Source of the DNA: Trichomonas vaginalis G3
Taxonomy: Eukaryota > Parabasalia > Trichomonadida > Trichomonadidae
Direction: 5' to 3'
NCBI RefSeq assembly: GCF_026262505.1
Contig: NC_067205.1
Span: forward strand, 11,904,001-11,968,000
Length of the DNA: 64,000 bases
The position numbers and the translations under genes were made by a program. The notes below the pieces were generated by a model. It made no database searches, was not told the DNA's origin, and worked only from the letters and a program-made list of their open reading frames with translations. This document shows, in pieces, positions 8,131 through 16,543 of this stretch. Numbering within the stretch: position 1 is the first letter of the stretch; the number at the start of each line of letters is the position of its first letter.

Positions 8131-8715
8131 ATGACCGAAGAAGTTGAAACGGTAGATTTGACACCACAAACAAAAAGTTCAGAACCATTGTCAAAACCTG
8201 TCAAAGAACTTACCGATGAAGAGAAAAATTCAATAATAGAAAGTGTGAGGTCTGGAAATACAAACCCTAACTACAAAGTCACTTTTCATAAAAATGGAAC
8301 GGCTAGTATCTCAAAAAAGAAACAGACTCTCACAAATAAAATATTGAAGTCTGAAGGAGTTTTCGAGACAACAGATGGAAAAGTTTACTTCACTGACCAA
8401 CAGTTCATTATAGAACATCTCATTGACTTAGAGTCGAAATATTCTAAACTTTACAACAAACACAAAAAGTTGAAAGGAAAACAAAAACAAATGGCATATG
8501 ACATTTATGAAGATGTTGACGACACTACTGTTCCAGCAAGTGAGGTAAAGTCAGATGAACCGAAAAGTGACGAAAAACCAATAGAAGAAGAAAAACCAAA
8601 AACTGAAGATAAACCAAAACCAAAGGTTAGTTTCCAAACTAAACCAAGTCAACCTTCATTAGCTGGTATGGGTTGGCGTCAAAGACTTATGGCAGCCGGT
8701 GGTTATGTTAAGTAA
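8131..8715 (+). CDS. Charged hypothetical protein, 194 aa
   Basis: Its N-terminal two thirds has a KVTFHKNGTASIS strand-like segment and a coiled-coil-like stretch (about residues 100-125). A Lys/Glu/Pro-rich linker follows, then a hydrophobic end (GMGWRQRLMAAGG). The low-complexity linker and conserved tip resemble scaffold or capsid-interacting proteins, but no family is recognised. The two copies differ by about one residue. The leader repeats the TTTTTTACTGAGATGAAATG motif of the previous gene. It lies 30 bp before POLB in the same direction. Confidence 0.7.
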   Translation: MTEEVETVDLTPQTKSSEPLSKPVKELTDEEKNSIIESVRSGNTNPNYKVTFHKNGTASISKKKQTLTNKILKSEGVFETTDGKVYFTDQQFIIEHLIDLESKYSKLYNKHKKLKGKQKQMAYDIYEDVDDTTVPASEVKSDEPKSDEKPIEEEKPKTEDKPKPKVSFQTKPSQPSLAGMGWRQRLMAAGGYVK

Positions 8716-8745
8716 AGGAAAAACATTTTTTTTATTTTTATAAAA

Positions 8746-10899
8746 ATGCCCCCATATAGAATGGATAGAAAGTCTGCTAGAATAAAAGCAGAGTTGCAAA
8801 GATATGGTTGGAGAGTTTCAAAGAAGTTTAAATATAGGAAGGGAAGACCCATAAAAGTCTATGACAAACTGGCTGGTCTTCGCTACGAAATGGACATAGA
8901 AACAGCACGCGCAAATTATCCAAACAGATTAGAGAGGTTAGAAGAAGAACGTCTTATGAACATGCCTTTCAATGTTAATGAGCCTCAGATTGAAGGACAC
9001 GACGGCTTTGCCAGATTCTACTGGAAACATGACGAACAATTGCATCCTTTGAGAAGGAAAAAAGGAAAAGGTGAAGATGCACATGCTCCGATGGAAAGAA
9101 CAAGATATGCATATGAAAAGTATCGTGAAGTTAGAAGTAAAATTACTTCTGGTCGAACCTTTACAGTAAACTTTGACAAAGGAAAGAACAAAGAAGGCTT
9201 CATGGGTGTACTTGCTGCAATTCAAGACGGAAATAAGAAAGGATACAATCTCAGACTAACCGTAAAAGATTTAGATGGTCATATTTACTATGCACATGGC
9301 AATGTCACAACAGCCGCACAACTTCTTGACGCTTTCAAGACTACAAAGAGAGAACAAATGTTTGACTCCGACTCAGACATTTTGAATGCAATTGAAGGAA
9401 TTGCAAGCGTGAAGTTCGAATGGTACCAACCCAACCCTCAAGCAGTCAGACAACATGCTGGATACTTCCCGTTCAGAAATAAGTCTGACATTGACTTAAC
9501 AAGGTATGGAATTTACAATTCAATTGAAACAATTGTCAATGAACCTTGTATTCTTACATGTCTCAGGAACTCTGGTCTTGTTACAGATGAGAAGATGAAG
9601 TATCTTGAGTCATGTGTGAAGACAAGGTACATTCTCAGAAGTCAATTGTCAAAAGTTGCACCGTTGGCAAATGTCAATATCCGAGTCAACATTCCGACTG
9701 AGAAAGGTTCTTCACATGACGACTATGTTGTTGACTTCAAATTGCCATGGTTGAAGATTGTACTTGTCCACAACCACTTCATGTTGAACGAAAGTCTTAC
9801 AAACCCATTGTTCGGAAAAGGCAAGTGCAACATTGTCAGAGCTGTTAACATTCTTTTCGAGAAAGGCTTGTTGGAACCAATTCCAGATGACAAGCTGACA
9901 GAAACTTTTGTACCAAAAGACGAAACAAACTTTTCATTGTTGGTAAGACCAAAAGTTGTTCCAGACAAAGTTATAGCACAAAAGAAGTACACAGTTCCAA
10001 AAGGGGTTGGATTGTTCGGATACCAACCTGAACCAGAAGAACTTCCAATGAGGTTGCAAGAACTTCAAGATGCTATAAACAAACTTCCATTGAGACATCC
10101 AATCGACGTCAAATTGTATTGGAGAGCTTCTGAGTTAGGTCAGAAGGTTTTATATGAAACAGGTTGCTTTGACGATGTTTATGAGATAACAGGCGAGGTT
10201 TCTCAAAAGATAAGAGACTCACTTGAATTTCCACGAACTGGACCCATTGGATGCGACAAGTTCGACTCATATGAAAAAATATACTATGTCGACCTTAACG
10301 CTGCGTACATGAGGTTTGTCGAATATATTCCGACTGGAATTCCAAACGAAGATGGTGAGTTCCCGGGAAAGAACTATACAGTTGGAAAAGTCATACAACA
10401 AATGTATGATATTAGGAAAGCTTCAAACCCCAAACTTGCAATGACACTCAAATTGCTTATGAATTCGACATGGGGATATTCCATTAAAAAACCTCAAAAG
10501 ATGAAGAGTAAACACTATGAGAAGGTCGACAACTTTGTTGAAAGGTTTTCTCCTTTTGTTTTGAAATACGAGTTCACCGAAGGTCAAAATGGCTTAGTAA
10601 CCACAGTAAAACCTATTGTCGAGCATTGGTCCTACCCTCAGTTCGCAAAGGCAGTCCTTGACAACTACAACAAATTCTTCTCCGATGTCAAATCCAAAGT
10701 GAAGGTATACTATGAGAACATCGATGCACTCATGACGAACGAAGAAGGATACAACAAACTCATTGAAATGGGAATGGTCGGTGAAAAGATGGGCTTTTTT
10801 AAGCTAGACAAGGTATTTTCCGAAGTTCATGTTCTCTCCAAGCGTAAGTACTGGGGAATACTTGAAGACGGCACAGAAATAAAACATTGCATGAAATAA
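8746..10899 (+). CDS. POLB: Family B DNA polymerase, shortened, altered motif C
   Basis: A 717-residue replicative polymerase of the Maverick type. Palm motifs are A (YVDLNAAYM, Asp516), B (KLLMNSTWGY, Lys569) and C (YYENIDAL, N658-I659-D660), followed by a KRKYWG segment typical near the thumb. Motif C normally reads DTD, so the first catalytic Asp is Asn here and in B. I cannot find a DxE exonuclease motif. Only 53 residues separate motifs A and B, leaving little room for the TPR1 insertion of protein-primed polymerases. Maverick POLBs usually exceed 1000 residues, so this is probably an internally reduced and possibly inactive form. The N-terminal IYNSIE and CILTCLRNSG region resembles other Maverick polymerases. 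Confidence 0.85.
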   Translation: MPPYRMDRKSARIKAELQRYGWRVSKKFKYRKGRPIKVYDKLAGLRYEMDIETARANYPNRLERLEEERLMNMPFNVNEPQIEGHDGFARFYWKHDEQLHPLRRKKGKGEDAHAPMERTRYAYEKYREVRSKITSGRTFTVNFDKGKNKEGFMGVLAAIQDGNKKGYNLRLTVKDLDGHIYYAHGNVTTAAQLLDAFKTTKREQMFDSDSDILNAIEGIASVKFEWYQPNPQAVRQHAGYFPFRNKSDIDLTRYGIYNSIETIVNEPCILTCLRNSGLVTDEKMKYLESCVKTRYILRSQLSKVAPLANVNIRVNIPTEKGSSHDDYVVDFKLPWLKIVLVHNHFMLNESLTNPLFGKGKCNIVRAVNILFEKGLLEPIPDDKLTETFVPKDETNFSLLVRPKVVPDKVIAQKKYTVPKGVGLFGYQPEPEELPMRLQELQDAINKLPLRHPIDVKLYWRASELGQKVLYETGCFDDVYEITGEVSQKIRDSLEFPRTGPIGCDKFDSYEKIYYVDLNAAYMRFVEYIPTGIPNEDGEFPGKNYTVGKVIQQMYDIRKASNPKLAMTLKLLMNSTWGYSIKKPQKMKSKHYEKVDNFVERFSPFVLKYEFTEGQNGLVTTVKPIVEHWSYPQFAKAVLDNYNKFFSDVKSKVKVYYENIDALMTNEEGYNKLIEMGMVGEKMGFFKLDKVFSEVHVLSKRKYWGILEDGTEIKHCMK

Positions 10900-10953
10900 A
10901 ACATTGCATGAAGTAAAAACGTTTTTAAAACAGTATATTTTTACATATATTAA

Positions 10954-11814
10954 ATGCTTCAGGTTGAAAAACAAAGAACAAAAGTAGCAGATACAAAACC
11001 GTTAGACTATATCTTTACAAACGCTGGTAGAAATATTTCAGATGAAGAAATTTCATCCCAAACATACAGGTTTGACTATCCAATTCGTTGGCTTCAAAGT
11101 CCTTCAGATGCAAAGGCAATAGGATTTAGAAGAGTTTTGTTTTCAAATAGAACTAACGCGTTTATGTTCGCAGTATATTTTCATGGTCAGTATAAAGGTT
11201 CTGATGGTCTAATAGAAAAATTTGACGAAATGAAAATCTTTACAATTCGTTCAGACGAAAGTCTTGAAAAAACTCTAAATGACTTTCAAACTCAAATAAA
11301 CAAATACTACTGGGAATTTCAAGAAAAATACCACTCTTTACTAAATGGAACATACTATCTAAAACTAGAATACGACAAGATGAACTCCACAGTTTCATTT
11401 CAAAAGATTGAAATTAACCCTCCAAGAGATACAGAGTTTTTATATTGGGGGGTGGACAAACGTTCTTGGGCACAATTTCTTCGGTTACTAAACCAGAACG
11501 AACCATTACCACCAGATGGTCCATTTAAATTTATACTTCCACCAGCAGATTTGACAGTTTATAGAAACGTGTTCGACCCTCAAAATGTCATGTGTCATGC
11601 AAGTTTCAGTTCAAGCAACAACAGTTTTCTGTGTATCGGTAAGGACTTCTATGACTTTGCTTCTAAATTCTACGAACCACCTAGTAACAGTTTCTCTGAC
11701 TTTCAAGTTTGGTTCACAACAAACGGTGTGCAGCATATAATTCCATTGTACTATGACTTTTATCTCGAATTGTCTTTCATATACAACTACGGAAAAGTGC
11801 TGAAAAAGTACTGA
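10954..11814 (+). CDS. Conserved virion-type protein, paralogue of 4545-5393
   Basis: A 286-residue protein sharing with its paralogue the TKPLD opening, YRFDYPIRWL, KAIGFRR, a FLRLLNQ block near residue 170 and the C-terminal SDFQVWFTT and YLELSFIYNY. The strand-rich C-terminus suggests a jelly-roll or similar beta fold, so a minor structural role is plausible. Two such paralogues could form different vertices or a heteromer; that is inference. It has an A/T-rich leader (TATATTTTTACATATATTAA) and is followed by the palindromic region of the KilA-N cluster. Confidence 0.75.
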   Translation: MLQVEKQRTKVADTKPLDYIFTNAGRNISDEEISSQTYRFDYPIRWLQSPSDAKAIGFRRVLFSNRTNAFMFAVYFHGQYKGSDGLIEKFDEMKIFTIRSDESLEKTLNDFQTQINKYYWEFQEKYHSLLNGTYYLKLEYDKMNSTVSFQKIEINPPRDTEFLYWGVDKRSWAQFLRLLNQNEPLPPDGPFKFILPPADLTVYRNVFDPQNVMCHASFSSSNNSFLCIGKDFYDFASKFYEPPSNSFSDFQVWFTTNGVQHIIPLYYDFYLELSFIYNYGKVLKKY

Positions 11815-11963
11815 AAAATATATTTTAGGTGAAGAGGTGAGATCTCACCTGTTTTCTCACCTGTTTTTTCACCCTCTTGAATTTTGTATAAAAAGCAACC
11901 GCCGGAAAAAAGCGGGTTGGTTTTTTTAAAAAAATATTTTTTATTTTTATTGTAAGAACTGAA
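11815..11963. promoter_or_regulatory. Palindromic control region upstream of KilA-N gene 1
   Basis: Contains the perfect 16-bp palindrome AGGTGAGATCTCACCT (11835-11850) flanked by TCACCTGTTTT half-repeats, then a degenerate piece of the GTATAAAAAGCAA hairpin module. A TTATTTTTATTGTAAGAAC leader (11941-11959) follows just before the ATG. Dyad symmetry next to KilA-N genes makes an operator role plausible. Confidence 0.55.
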
Positions 11964-12626
11964 ATGACAGTCGAAGCAAAAACGTTCACGAACAAATCTA
12001 ATGGCGAAACATTCACAAAAGGCACTTACAACGGTATTGAAGTCTTACGTAGAGACAAGGATGGTTATATAAATGCAACAAAGATATGTCAGCAGTTTAG
12101 GAAAGACTTTAGAAGGTTGTTGGAAAATAAGTCCTGGGAAGAGTATTTTAAGGCATTTTGTGAAGAATATACCAACCCGCGGAATTCCGCGGGTTGCTTT
12201 TTATACACAGTTCATGCAGGAATTCCCGATGAAATCAAACAGGTTAGAGGAACGTATGTAGACCCAAGACTTGTAAACTATATAGCAATGTGGGCTTCTC
12301 CAAAATATTGCATAGCAGTTGGAAAAATTCTGGACTCCATAGACAAGAAAGTTCATGAGAAATTAGATGAAGAAGAACTTGAAGATACAGCAGAGAATGC
12401 TAAACCTTTGTTCGAACAAGAAGTTAGAAAAATGCGTTTAAAACAAATAGAACATGAACGTGAGATATGTTCTGGTTATAGAGACTCTCCATACGAACTA
12501 GACCAATGGGAACAAGAAGATTTAAAGAGAGAATTTAGAGAATATGAACTCGCTAAAGTTTCATTAGAAGCTGCAGAAGAGAGGTTAAAAGTTTGGGGTC
12601 GTTTTGTACAAAAATATTGTGAGTAA
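11964..12626 (+). CDS. KilA-N domain DNA-binding protein 1, with in-frame hairpin insertion
   Basis: A 220-residue protein. DGYINATKICQQF (residues 33-45) and the later VRGTYVDPRLVNYIAMWASP are the two conserved halves of a KilA-N domain, a DNA-binding fold of viral and phage regulators. The region after the domain (about 125-220) is charged and probably coiled coil. Between the two halves an in-frame stretch encodes TNPRNSAGCFLY, produced by a perfect 24-bp palindrome (12173-12196). The same module lies antisense downstream at 12783-12842 with identical stems. It is preceded by the TTATTTTTATTGTAAGAAC leader shared by this gene cluster. Likely an element regulator. Confidence 0.85.
   Translation: MTVEAKTFTNKSNGETFTKGTYNGIEVLRRDKDGYINATKICQQFRKDFRRLLENKSWEEYFKAFCEEYTNPRNSAGCFLYTVHAGIPDEIKQVRGTYVDPRLVNYIAMWASPKYCIAVGKILDSIDKKVHEKLDEEELEDTAENAKPLFEQEVRKMRLKQIEHEREICSGYRDSPYELDQWEQEDLKREFREYELAKVSLEAAEERLKVWGRFVQKYCE
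12173..12196. repeat. Perfect 24-bp palindrome inside KilA-N gene 1 (A)
   Basis: Stem CAACCCGCGG, centre AATT, then the exact reverse complement. It is part of a roughly 60-bp block from AAGGCATTTTGTGAAG to TTTTTATACA that recurs in reverse orientation in the following intergenic region. The copy at 12795-12818 is base-for-base identical in the palindrome. Confidence 0.92.
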
Positions 12627-13244
12627 ATGAACCATTTTTTTATTGAATTCGGCAAAAATATATTTTAGGGTAGATGGTTTTTAGGTGTCACTACGTCACC
12701 AGGTAATTTAAACTTCTCTGAAAAAGTGTGACAACATGACATTTTGACAACAACACAGGAAATAAACTTCTTCGTATATGTTTTGTATAAAAAGCAACCC
12801 GCGGAATTCCGCGGGTTGGTATATTCTTCACAAAATGCTTGTTTTGTTGAGACTTCTTCATCTAATTTCTCATGAACTTTCTTGTCTATGTTTTGTCAAG
12901 ACTTCTTCTTCGTATTCTTTCACCCGTTGAACTTTGTATAAAAAGCACCCGCCGGAATTCCGGCAGGTGGTATATTCTTCACGAAATGCTTGTTTTGTTG
13001 AGACTTCTTCGTAAATGTTTTGTATAAAAAGCACCCGCCGGAATTCCGCGGGTTGGTATATTCTTCACGAAATGCTTGTTTTGTGCTGAAAACATAGCAC
13101 AAAAATATATTTTGGGTGAAGAGGTGAGATCTCACCTGTTTTTTCACCTGTTTTCTCACCCGTTGAATTTTCATGAATTTTCCCGAAATAAAATAAAAAG
13201 TTAGTTTTTTTAAAAAAATATTTTTTTATTTTTATTGTAAGAAC
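12627..13244. repeat. Intergenic hairpin-repeat region downstream of KilA-N gene 1 (A)
   Basis: Holds three antisense copies of the module found inside the preceding gene, at about 12783-12842, 12930-12995 and 13018-13085. Each has a palindrome centred on GGAATTCC. Copy 1 has the gene's own stem, copy 2 a different stem, and copy 3 one arm of each type, as if made by conversion. A GACAACATGACATTTTGACAA block lies at about 12728-12760. The AGGTGAGATCTCACCT palindrome (13122-13137) and a TTTATTGTAAGAAC leader (13231-13244) precede the next gene. No coding frame is convincing. Confidence 0.85.
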
Positions 13245-14159
13245 ATGTTAGCAACAACAGCACCAAACTCGTTAGTCATGAACCCAACATCTATGTTAGT
13301 AGAGATGAAAAGCTTCATTCCTTCTTCATATACTTTCGAAACAGAAATCCAGAAGATAAAGCAGGAACTTCTCCAAGGAGATTTAGACTGTAGTGCAAAA
13401 GATGAAACAAATGAAGAATATCTTTATGAAATGCAGGATATTATTGACCATCTACCTAAACTTCCTGAAATACAACAACAAAAGCTTACTATTCCAGAAT
13501 TCGATGAAATAGAAGTCAAAGCAACTGACTCAGTAGAAACCAAGAAGTTCATACGTAAGGTAAACTATGAGTTTCTTGGATTTCATTGCAACCACAAAGT
13601 CATGGACAAAGACTGCGATATGGTATATAAGAACATCTCTGACATATACAAATCTGAAGAATTTAAGACCTACGACAACTTTGTTTCGTTAGTTGCAAAA
13701 TGTGTATGGCAGATAAGAGATAAAGATAAAAGAGGTAAAGTATGGAACGAACAGATAAAACCAGCAACTTTTGAGTTAAAGAAAACCATTGACACCTTAG
13801 TTGTTTTAGCAGGTTTTATTTCAATGTACAATGCTAAAATGAACCCACAATGTTCTAAATGTAAAGCAGCAATGAGGAAATATAACTACTCCGTCAAAGA
13901 GATAGAAAGAATGCGAAACGACTATGCAGATTTAAAGAAAGAAGCAGAGAAACCAGCAGAAGATAAAATGGACATGTTGACATTTCTGAACAAAAACTAT
14001 CCAACAGCTGACGATTTCCTTCTATCTGATGTCAAGAAGAAATATAAAGAAACATTCGGCATAGTTAAAACTTTTGACATACTGACAGAAGAAATAGAAG
14101 CTACAAAACTGTTTAGGATTTCAAATATACATCGTACAATTCATGTAAAACGCTTGTGA
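13245..14159 (+). CDS. Conserved Maverick protein of unknown function, 304 aa
   Basis: Intact and nearly identical in both elements. Residues 1-90 are acidic and helical. A central part has scattered Cys (CNHKVMDKDC; CSKCKAAM) that might bind metal. The last 60 residues are basic and helix-strand rich, ending IHRTIHVKRL, which could be a winged-helix DNA-binding unit. No family is firmly recognised. It sits between KilA-N genes, shares their TTATTGTAAGAAC leader, and is bracketed by long inverted repeats carrying the AGATCT palindrome, which fits a regulatory or early role. Confidence 0.75.
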   Translation: MLATTAPNSLVMNPTSMLVEMKSFIPSSYTFETEIQKIKQELLQGDLDCSAKDETNEEYLYEMQDIIDHLPKLPEIQQQKLTIPEFDEIEVKATDSVETKKFIRKVNYEFLGFHCNHKVMDKDCDMVYKNISDIYKSEEFKTYDNFVSLVAKCVWQIRDKDKRGKVWNEQIKPATFELKKTIDTLVVLAGFISMYNAKMNPQCSKCKAAMRKYNYSVKEIERMRNDYADLKKEAEKPAEDKMDMLTFLNKNYPTADDFLLSDVKKKYKETFGIVKTFDILTEEIEATKLFRISNIHRTIHVKRL

Positions 14160-15000
14160 AAAAGAGGTGAGAAAAGAGGTGAGAAAACAGGTGAGATCTC
14201 ACCTCTTCACCTAAAATATATTTTTGCTGAGTAAAATGACCAAATTTCATGATATAACTGTATTTTTTTGACGAAGAGAACTTTGACACTTCGTAAAAAA
14301 ATCCCTGAAATCATATCTTTTATACAAAATTCAAGAGGTGAGAAAAGAGGTGAGAAAAGAGGTGAGATCTCACCACTTCACCTAAAATATATTTTTGCTG
14401 AAAAAAATGACCAAATTTCATGAATTTCCTCATATGTTTGCTACCCCGACTTTTTTCGGTCTTGCATAAAACTCTATGAAATCGTAAAAAAATGACCAAA
14501 TTTCATGATATAACTGTATTTTTTTGACGAAGTGAACTTTTACTCTTCATAAAAAAAAATCCCTGAAATCGTGAAAAAATGACCAAATTTCATGAATTTC
14601 CTCATATGTTTGCGACCGGCGGAAAACCACGGGTCGAGATTCCGTACGAAAATCGTAAAAAAACTCTATGAAAATCGTGAAAAATTGCGAGTGGGAGAAA
14701 AACCGTAGTCGCCTAAAACTCATGAAAATCGTGAAAAATTGCGAGTACGGAAAAAACCGTAGTCGCCTAAAACTCATGAAAATCGTAAAAAATTGCGAGT
14801 ACGGAAAAAACCGTAGTCGCCTAAAACTCATGAAAATCGTGAAAAAATGACCAAATTTCATGATATAACTGTATTTTTTTTACCAAGTGAACTTTGACAC
14901 TTCGTCAAAAAAATCCCTGAAATCATGAATTTCCTTAAGATAAAAAATAGCGTTAGTTTTATTTTTTTTTATTTTTTTATTTTGTATGTAAGAACAGGAA
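14160..15000. repeat. Intergenic repeat region between unknown gene and KilA-N gene 2 (A)
   Basis: Begins with GAGGTGAGAAAA direct repeats and the palindrome AGGTGAGATCTCACCT (14189-14204), an inverted copy of the region before the previous gene. A one-mismatch form is at 14360-14375. Blocks with CCAAATTTCATGATATAACT are repeated at about 14231, 14493 and 14849. A 54-bp hairpin repeat fills about 14660-14847. It ends in the TTTGTATGTAAGAACA leader. Frames open across the 54-bp repeat simply because 54 is divisible by three. Confidence 0.85.
14660..14847. repeat. 54-bp tandem hairpin repeat (A), about 3.5 units
   Basis: Each unit reads AAAACTCATGAAAATCGTGA, then a hairpin GCGAGTACGG-AAAAAA-CCGTAGTCGC. 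The first unit differs (GAGTGGGAG). The same GAGTGGGAG form of the unit is present, in the same orientation and in frame, inside KilA-N gene 3 at about 15954-16015. Confidence 0.88.
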
Positions 15001-15615
15001 ATGACAAACACTGAGTTTGAAACAGTTAAAAAGATAGACAATGAGACCAAAGTGGTTAGAATAGGTGATTTAAACGTAAGATACTCAAAGAAATACAAAA
15101 AATATTCTTTGTCAGACATTCTAACACTATCTGAAAAGAAAACATCCCACGACTGGGTTAGAAATGCTTCTACTCAGAAAATTTTGACAAGAAATCCTGA
15201 GCTTATGATATCGGTAAGATTCTATGGAACAAGAGCATATCTTATAGACAAAAGTCTTATACCAGTAGTTTTGTTCTGGATTGACCCAGTTGTTGGATAT
15301 AATTTCATAACATATGGTTCATTCGATACGGAACGTTGCAGTGAGGGCTTACTTTACATCGTTCAGAAACCGAAGGACTTCAATACAAAGAGATATAAGA
15401 TAGGAAGAACATTTAATATAACTCAAAGATATGACAGTATAGTCAATAGAGTCAAGGTTGCGTTTGTTAACGATATGAGAGCTGCTGAAACAGAACTACT
15501 TGAAAAGTTTGAGAAAATGTATGGTGCTCCCACGAAAGGTAAAGAAACTTTCGAAGTAGATGAGATAGCTAAAGCTATAAAAGTATTTGACGAAGTTGCT
15601 GAAAAATACATGTAA
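15001..15615 (+). CDS. KilA-N-like plus T5orf172/GIY-YIG-type protein (KilA-N gene 2)
   Basis: A 204-residue protein with two parts. Residues 1-110 resemble a compact KilA-N domain (YSLSDILTLS, DWVRNASTQKIL, then a VVLFWIDPVVGYNF segment). Residues about 115-200 fit the T5orf172/MUG113 branch of GIY-YIG-like domains: LLYIVQKP, then YKIGRTFNITQRYDS and TELLEKFEKMYG. Such fusions are common in large DNA virus and phage regulators. Nuclease activity is uncertain because the GIY-YIG signature is degenerate (LYI and KIG). The frame is intact in both copies. The leader TTTTGTATGTAAGAACAGG matches the cluster. Confidence 0.8.
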   Translation: MTNTEFETVKKIDNETKVVRIGDLNVRYSKKYKKYSLSDILTLSEKKTSHDWVRNASTQKILTRNPELMISVRFYGTRAYLIDKSLIPVVLFWIDPVVGYNFITYGSFDTERCSEGLLYIVQKPKDFNTKRYKIGRTFNITQRYDSIVNRVKVAFVNDMRAAETELLEKFEKMYGAPTKGKETFEVDEIAKAIKVFDEVAEKYM

Positions 15616-15703
15616 AGCGTTTATTTTTGGTCTTTTATACAAGATAGAAAATAACGCTAATTTTATTTTTATTTTATTTTTTATTTTGTATGTAAAGACA
15701 GAT

Positions 15704-16543
15704 ATGACAACAACAGAGAACACAACAACTGCTATCGTTCATGAAGCCATAAGTGAAGAATACGAGTGGGTTCAGTATAACAAACAGTTACGTCTCATTC
15801 GTTCGGTCAAAGATGACATGTACCAAATGCAAAGTATTTTGACAGCATGTTTTGCTCCAGATACTAAGCTTCCTAAAGACTGGTTTAGGAACCAAAGCAC
15901 TATTGAACTATTAAATGAAGCACAGCGAGACATACTTTTTTCTGAAAACAGTGAAGAACAGCGAGTGGGAGAAAAACCCCAGTCGCCAAAACTCTATGAA
16001 AATCGTGAAAAATTGCCAAATGGTTTGAGAGGTTGGTATGTACATAGACTTCTTGTAAATGCTGTTGCAATGTGGGCTTCGCCTCGTTATGCTTGGTATA
16101 TTTACAGACTTCTTGACGAACTTCATAGACAAGAACGTGAAGAGCTAGAGAACAAGCTTGAATCCAAAGACAAAAACATACAGAAAAGAATACCACGTTC
16201 GGTACCAAAAGGAAAGGAAAAGAACTATAAGTATATGATTTACACTGAAGAGATGGAAAATGAAGAAGACAGAGATATGGTTATGTTGCATTTAGTCAGA
16301 AGAAACAACAAAAGCTTTTACGACCTTGCTAAGATTTACAAATCTGACAGAAATTGGTTCTATCGCGAAAACTTACCGATTTCAATGACACCGAATGAAG
16401 ATGTTAAACAGATAGTTCAAGATACGTTACCTCAAACACACTATGATATGAAAGGTTGTACAATTCTTACATTCAAAGAAGATTTGCCGCTACTGAAGGA
16501 AAAAATAACAGAGTATTTTGACAACTTCAAAGAGGAAGAGTAA
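15704..16543 (+). CDS. KilA-N domain protein 3, with in-frame repeat insertion
   Basis: I place the start at ATG 15704 (MTTTENTT), which follows the shared TTTTGTATGTAAAGACA leader and is conserved in B; the open frame extends further upstream without support. The product is 279 residues. The KilA-N half-motifs are LPKDWFRNQSTIELL and, later, RGWYVHRLLVNAVAMWASPR. Between them the segment GEKPQSPKLYENREKL is encoded by a copy of the 54-bp intergenic hairpin repeat, so this domain too has been invaded in frame. The C-terminal 130 residues are charged, with a possible second small helical domain. Likely a DNA-binding regulator. Confidence 0.8.
   Translation: MTTTENTTTAIVHEAISEEYEWVQYNKQLRLIRSVKDDMYQMQSILTACFAPDTKLPKDWFRNQSTIELLNEAQRDILFSENSEEQRVGEKPQSPKLYENREKLPNGLRGWYVHRLLVNAVAMWASPRYAWYIYRLLDELHRQEREELENKLESKDKNIQKRIPRSVPKGKEKNYKYMIYTEEMENEEDRDMVMLHLVRRNNKSFYDLAKIYKSDRNWFYRENLPISMTPNEDVKQIVQDTLPQTHYDMKGCTILTFKEDLPLLKEKITEYFDNFKEEE

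Noticed and set aside
14660-14847. CRISPR array
   Set aside because: Repeats are directly abutting with no unique spacers, no cas genes, and the host is a eukaryote.
14547-14861. Frames of tandem MKIVKNCEYGKNRSRLKL or FFTIFMSFRRLRFFPYSQ peptides
   Set aside because: They are open because the repeat is 54 bp, a multiple of three; no start context and not conserved in length.
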